Shown here piece by piece: positions 5,848-8,975 of a DNA stretch of 8,975 bases. A program made the position numbers and the translations under genes. The notes beneath the pieces are model-generated. The model made no database searches. It was not told the origin of the DNA and worked only from the letters and a program-made list of their open reading frames with translations. This DNA comes from Desulfovibrio sp. Dsv1 (GTDB lineage Bacteria > Desulfobacterota > Desulfovibrionia > Desulfovibrionales > Desulfovibrionaceae), in contig APFI01000245.1 in the NCBI GenBank assembly GCA_000403945.1, forward strand, positions 1-8,975, written 5' to 3'. The first letter of the stretch is position 1; the number at the start of each line of letters is the position of its first letter.

Positions 5848-6570
5848 ATGCCCCTCATGTCCATAATGCGTTTCTGCGCCCTGCTCTGTCTGGGCGGCGT
5901 GTTGTCCGGCTGCGCCATCCGCCCCGTGACTGTGGTAGAAAAAGAGGACTTCGTCCAGATGGCCCGGCATATGCCCAAAGAACTCCAAGCCCGCCACCTG
6001 CTGGGCAACGACGGATCCTATGTGGCCCCCTTTTCCCTAGCCGTTTTCAGCAACCACGGCGACACGCTCTTTCACAGACTCTCGCCCTCTTTCATGTTCG
6101 GCGATTCGGGGCACGTTTATCTGGGGGAAAACTTTGCCGCCACCCTCCAGCCCGACAGCCGGGTCACGCACCGTCCCAACGGCTTCAGCATCAACCATGC
6201 CACCCAGAAGCTGACTGTCACCATGGTGGCCATTGCCGACTGGAACAACGACGGCGAGGACGAGTGGATCGTCTCCTGCTTGGTGGAACCCAAGATGGGG
6301 GGGCACACCCGTACCTATTACGTGCTCGTGCCGCCGCCGCGCAACGGAGGCGAAGCGCTCAAGGGCACGGTGGCCGCCGTGTGGGAGTGCTTCGGCATGG
6401 CATGCAATCTCTACGTGCGCAATAGCAAGGTCATTGAGCGGGCCGCCGCCGACCCACTACTGCCCGCCACCGAAATACAGGATATGGTGCCCGGCCTGCA
6501 AACCGTCACCGAACCGCCGAAAAAAGCCCCGGATGGTAAAAACGACGGCTTGGAAGAACGCAGCCTGTAA
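5848..6570 (+). CDS. Outer-membrane-type lipoprotein of unknown function
   Basis: A 240-residue protein that I cannot assign to a named family. The N-terminus is a lipoprotein signal: Arg8, a hydrophobic stretch (FCALLCLGGV) and the lipobox LSGC with Cys22 as the lipidated residue. Ala23 at the +2 position is not an inner-membrane retention signal, so outer-membrane placement is likely. The mature part is globular, with beta-strand-like stretches. It includes the acidic loop DWNNDGEDEW (about 131-140), spaced like the D-x-N-x-D-G-x-D/E calcium loops of EF-hand or FG-GAP/VCBS proteins. The C-terminal 40 residues are rich in Pro, Lys, Glu and Asp and probably disordered. Start: ATG 5848, with AGGAGA ending five bases upstream. 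It is divergent from the HlyD-like gene, which may hint at a shared envelope role, and is followed by its own strong terminator. Confidence 0.8.
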   Translation: MPLMSIMRFCALLCLGGVLSGCAIRPVTVVEKEDFVQMARHMPKELQARHLLGNDGSYVAPFSLAVFSNHGDTLFHRLSPSFMFGDSGHVYLGENFAATLQPDSRVTHRPNGFSINHATQKLTVTMVAIADWNNDGEDEWIVSCLVEPKMGGHTRTYYVLVPPPRNGGEALKGTVAAVWECFGMACNLYVRNSKVIERAAADPLLPATEIQDMVPGLQTVTEPPKKAPDGKNDGLEERSL

Positions 6571-6612
6571 TCTCCGGCATGCCGACGCCTTCACAGACGG
6601 CGCACTTTTCAG

Positions 6613-6670
6613 TTCGGAAACGTCACAGGCCGATCCCCGCAGCGTCAGCCTGTGACGTTTCCGGGTTTTT
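6613..6670 (+). terminator. Long intrinsic terminator after the lipoprotein gene
   Basis: CGGAAACGTCACAGGC (6615-6630) pairs perfectly with GCCTGTGACGTTTCCG (6648-6663) around a 17-base loop. Two G-U pairs can extend the base, and GGGTTTTT follows with five Ts at 6666-6670. It lies 45 bases after the lipoprotein stop and should separate that gene from the potassium-channel gene. Confidence 0.85.
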
Positions 6671-6686
6671 CGTCCGCATTCTCCGC

Positions 6687-6712
6687 TTGACGGGAAGGCC
6701 TGGATTTATAAC
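6687..6712 (+). promoter_or_regulatory. Possible promoter of the potassium-channel gene
   Basis: TTGACG (6687-6692, five of six) and TATAAC (6707-6712, five of six) are good boxes, but only 14 bases separate them, short for sigma70. They lie after the terminator and about 70 bases before the start codon. The spacing makes this tentative; TATAAC may work with a different or no -35. Confidence 0.35.
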
Positions 6713-6780
6713 AACCTGCTCAGACGCACGCGGGGGCAGACCCCTCAGCACCTTTCACCTTCAGCCTCCCCTGAGCCGCC

Positions 6781-8505
6781 ATGAAATTTCTTTCATCACA
6801 GATCACCCTGTTCATACAACAGCACAGCGTACGCCGCAATATAGGTTTTCTGCTGCGCTTCTTCGCCATGCTGCTGGGCCTCATCATCGTCTACAGCATC
6901 CTCTTCCACTACATCATGCAGTATGAAGACCGCAGCTTTTCTTGGGTGACCGGCGTGTACTGGACGCTGACGGTCATGTCTACCCTAGGCTTCGGCGATA
7001 TTACCTTCACTTCGGATCTGGGGCGGATTTTCTCCATCGTGGTGCTCATGTCCGGGGTACTGCTGCTTCTGATCATGCTGCCCTTCACTTTCATCCAGTT
7101 TTTTTACGCTCCCTGGCTGGAGGTCCAGAAAAAAGGACGCACGCCCCGCTCCATCCCGGCGGACACCAAGGGGCACGTCATTGTGGTCAGCACCAGCCCC
7201 ATTGCCCTCAACTTGGTCGACGATCTGAAAAATTACGGCGCGCGTTGCGTGCTGCTTTGCCACGACAGCCAGACCACCTTGGATATGCTGGACCAGGGCT
7301 ATGAAGCGGTGGTGGGCGAACACGACTCCAGCGAGGTCTACCGCAATCTGCGCCTGCCCGAAGCCGCCATGCTGGTGGCTCTGGACAGCGACGTGCGCAA
7401 CACCAACATCGTGTTCACCGCTCGTGACGTGGACGCCGATGTGCCCATTGTGGCGGCGGCCCAGGGCGAGGACGCCATCGACATTCTGCAACTGGCGGGC
7501 TCATCGAATGTCTTCCAGTTCCACAAATTGCTGGGCGAAGCCTTGGCCCGGCGCGTGCTCAACGCCCAGGCCCGTTCCAGCGTCGTCAGCCGTTACAATG
7601 AGCTGGTGGTGGCCGAGACCCCGATCATGCGCACGCCGCTGGTGGGTAAATCCCTACGCGAAAGCGGCCTGCGCAACACCACCGGTGCCAATGTGGTGGG
7701 CCTGTGGGAGCGCGGCAAATTCCTGCTTCCGGCCCCGGATACCGTATTTACGGACACCATGGTCATGGTCATCGCCGGCGACTACCGCCAGATCAACGCC
7801 GTCAACCATCTGCTGGGTCCGTGCGACCCCGCCGGGGAGACCTGCAACGAAGCGCCAGTGGTCATTCTGGGCTGCGGACGAGTGGGCCTGGCGGCGGCCC
7901 GGCAACTGCACGCCAGCGGCCGTGATTACAGCATTGTGGACAACAATCCCAAGCCCCGCTTTATGAAAGACCATCTGGTCGTGGGCGATGCCGCCGACCT
8001 GGATGTGCTGGAAAAGGCGGGCATCCGCACGGCCCCCTCGGTGCTCATCACCACACATGACGACGACACCAACATCTACCTGACCCTCTACTGCCGCCGC
8101 CTGCGCGAGGACATCCAGATCATCAGCCGTGCCACCCTCGACCGCAACGTGGGCATTCTGCATGCGGCCGGGGCGGATCTGGTGCTCTCCCTGGCATCCA
8201 TGGTCACCAACAGCATCATCAACCTGCTGGCGCCCGGTAAAGTGCTGATGATCAACGAGGGACTGAACATTTTCCGCAGCGTTGTGGGTAAAAATCTTGC
8301 TGGCCAGCAACTCATGGGCAGCGGCATCCGCAGCCGTACTCATTGCAGCGTTGTGGCCCTACGCGACGCCGAGGGCGAAATGCACATCAACCCCGACCCC
8401 AACCATGTTTTTGCGGAAGGCGAGGAAATGTACATCATAGGGGATTCCCGGGCGGAAAAGGCCTTTTACGAAAAATTCGGCCAGGATACCGCATTGACAG
8501 ACTGA
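6781..8505 (+). CDS. Two-TM potassium channel with tandem RCK (TrkA-N/TrkA-C) domains
   Basis: A 574-residue inner-membrane ion channel. TM1 is at about 23-45 and the pore helix at about 55-67. The selectivity filter TLGFGD (68-73) is a variant of TVGYGD, and TM2 (about 82-108) has a possible hinge at Gly92. Two cytosolic RCK units follow. RCK1 (about 132-245) starts HVIVVSTSPIALNL and lacks the glycine-rich GxGxxG, with its TrkA-C part at about 285-350. RCK2 (about 360-480) has an intact GCGRVG (364-369) and acidic D387 after the second strand, as in NAD-type Rossmann folds, with its TrkA-C part at about 495-565. Size and order match tandem-RCK channels such as GsuK of Geobacter, where ligands binding the RCK ring gate K+ flow. 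Start: ATG 6781 is the first possible ATG after an in-frame stop at 6772-6774, but there is no convincing Shine-Dalgarno, so translation may be weak. It is probably monocistronic, or shares a transcript with the small downstream ORF. Confidence 0.9.
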   Translation: MKFLSSQITLFIQQHSVRRNIGFLLRFFAMLLGLIIVYSILFHYIMQYEDRSFSWVTGVYWTLTVMSTLGFGDITFTSDLGRIFSIVVLMSGVLLLLIMLPFTFIQFFYAPWLEVQKKGRTPRSIPADTKGHVIVVSTSPIALNLVDDLKNYGARCVLLCHDSQTTLDMLDQGYEAVVGEHDSSEVYRNLRLPEAAMLVALDSDVRNTNIVFTARDVDADVPIVAAAQGEDAIDILQLAGSSNVFQFHKLLGEALARRVLNAQARSSVVSRYNELVVAETPIMRTPLVGKSLRESGLRNTTGANVVGLWERGKFLLPAPDTVFTDTMVMVIAGDYRQINAVNHLLGPCDPAGETCNEAPVVILGCGRVGLAAARQLHASGRDYSIVDNNPKPRFMKDHLVVGDAADLDVLEKAGIRTAPSVLITTHDDDTNIYLTLYCRRLREDIQIISRATLDRNVGILHAAGADLVLSLASMVTNSIINLLAPGKVLMINEGLNIFRSVVGKNLAGQQLMGSGIRSRTHCSVVALRDAEGEMHINPDPNHVFAEGEEMYIIGDSRAEKAFYEKFGQDTALTD

Positions 8506-8515
8506 GCGGCGGAAG

Positions 8516-8791
8516 GTGTGTTACGGGCTCTCAGCCCCGCTGCGGCCGCGTTCATGGATGCCGGGCATCATGCGCGGCCTCACCGTGGACACCGGCGGGC
8601 TGGTTCTGACGCACAACTGCTGGCGCAATCATCGCTGGATCCGCGTTGACAACTGCAACGATTGGCTGGACGCCGAGCAGGCCCTGAGTATTGTGATGGG
8701 CATTGACGCCCTCATGCCGCCCGCAGCGGCGGAAGCCCTCTCCGGCTGGACGCCGCATCGTCTGCTTTTGACCCAGGCGATGATGGCATGA
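8516..8791 (+). CDS. Small hypothetical protein
   Basis: Open frame ending at TGA 8789-8791, up to 91 residues from a GTG at 8516 or 73 from an ATG at 8570. Strong G/C third-position use and a Trp-rich, well-mixed composition (for example NCWRNHRWIRVDNCNDWLD) suggest real coding rather than chance. I do not recognise the family. No signal peptide, membrane helix or metal motif is evident beyond two Cys in the NCWRNH and DNCNDW stretches. The start is uncertain: GGAAGG (8511-8516) touches the GTG and is too close, and no later start has a good ribosome binding site. It begins 10 bases after the channel stop, so it could be co-transcribed. It ends about 30 bases before the tnpB remnant, so the gene seems to have escaped, or just been missed by, that insertion. 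Confidence 0.5.
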   Translation: MCYGLSAPLRPRSWMPGIMRGLTVDTGGLVLTHNCWRNHRWIRVDNCNDWLDAEQALSIVMGIDALMPPAAAEALSGWTPHRLLLTQAMMA

Positions 8792-8817
8792 GCGGCCAGG
8801 CCAGCCTGAGAAGATGA

Positions 8818-8975
8818 CGGCGAGGCCATTCCCATCCGGATCAGGGCTGGTTTGGGTTCCGGCGGCAACTGGCCTGCAAGCTGGCATGGCCGGGAGGAGT
8901 CTTGCTCGTCGTTCCGCCGCAATATACCAGCCAGACATGCAGCCATTGTGGCTGCGTGGATCAAAACAGCAGACC
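8818..8975 (+). pseudogene. tnpB: tnpB (IS200/IS605 OrfB) remnant, 5'-truncated, running off the window
   Basis: From about 8830 the plus strand encodes SHPDQGWFGFRRQL, then KLAWPGGVLLVVPPQYTSQT and the first half of a zinc ribbon, CSHCG, ending at VDQNSR at the window edge. This matches the stretch of OrfB/TnpB between the RuvC-II motif and the zinc ribbon (pattern DQGWxxfRrQLxyKlaWxGGxhxxVPPxxTSxxCxxCGHVxxdNR). TnpB is an RNA-guided nuclease of IS200/IS605 elements. The frame is closed by a TGA at 8815-8817, there is no start codon in frame, and the N-terminal half with the first two RuvC acidic residues is missing upstream, so this copy cannot be active as it stands. Anything after the first CxxC lies outside the window. 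Confidence 0.85.

Noticed and set aside
4985..6425. Long plus-strand frames opposite the HlyD-like gene and across the divergent gap into the lipoprotein gene
   Set aside because: Composition is Arg/Pro/His-rich shadow sequence, and they conflict with the lipobox protein and the HlyD-like protein, both well supported.
8552..8964. Minus-strand frames over the small ORF and tnpB remnant
   Set aside because: They run antisense to the recognisable TnpB residues and show no domain features.
1..8975. CRISPR array, tRNA/rRNA genes, toxin-antitoxin or defence island
   Set aside because: I looked for regular direct repeats, tRNA-like cloverleafs and small paired genes and saw none.

Overview
The window is GC-rich DNA with strong G/C third-position bias and tightly packed genes on both strands. 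It looks like a chromosomal segment of a Desulfovibrio-like deltaproteobacterium (Desulfovibrionaceae). That assignment is an inference from general protein character (YcaO with C-terminal TPRs, a tandem-RCK channel, the style of PrmA); no rRNA or other decisive marker is present.

Layout: (1) Left edge, 1-~215: the start of an IS200/IS605-family tnpA on the minus strand, running out of the window. Its leader has a small left-end-type hairpin, and a second hairpin folds over the tnpA start codon. (2) 216-930, minus strand: two hairpins, one a good intrinsic terminator, then tpx (thiol peroxidase) with its own sigma70-like promoter. (3) 930-1778, minus: prmA (ribosomal protein L11 methyltransferase). 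(4) 1943-4395, plus, divergent from prmA: a two-gene operon in which a class I methyltransferase overlaps a YcaO-TPR protein by ATGA. (5) 4466-5671, minus: a HlyD/EmrA-type membrane fusion protein with no transporter beside it. (6) 5848-6570, plus: a lipoprotein of unknown function, closed by a long terminator hairpin. (7) 6781-8505, plus: a two-TM potassium channel with two cytosolic RCK units. (8) 8516-8791, plus: a small protein-like ORF I do not recognise. (9) Right edge, 8818-8975, plus: a 5'-truncated tnpB remnant that runs out of the window at the zinc ribbon.

How the genes work together: prmA, the methyltransferase and YcaO form a divergent group of (predicted) protein-modifying enzymes. 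PrmA modifies ribosomal protein L11, and E. coli YcaO has been linked to RimO-dependent modification of ribosomal protein S12, so a ribosome- or protein-modification locus is the most interesting reading. No precursor peptide, TfuA partner or dehydrogenase is visible, so a RiPP pathway is not supported. The other genes (peroxide defence, envelope adaptor, lipoprotein, K+ channel) look like separate housekeeping transcription units. Two IS200/IS605-type fragments face outward at the two edges and are most simply two independent insertions or remnants. I see no CRISPR array, tRNA, rRNA, toxin-antitoxin pair or clear defence system.
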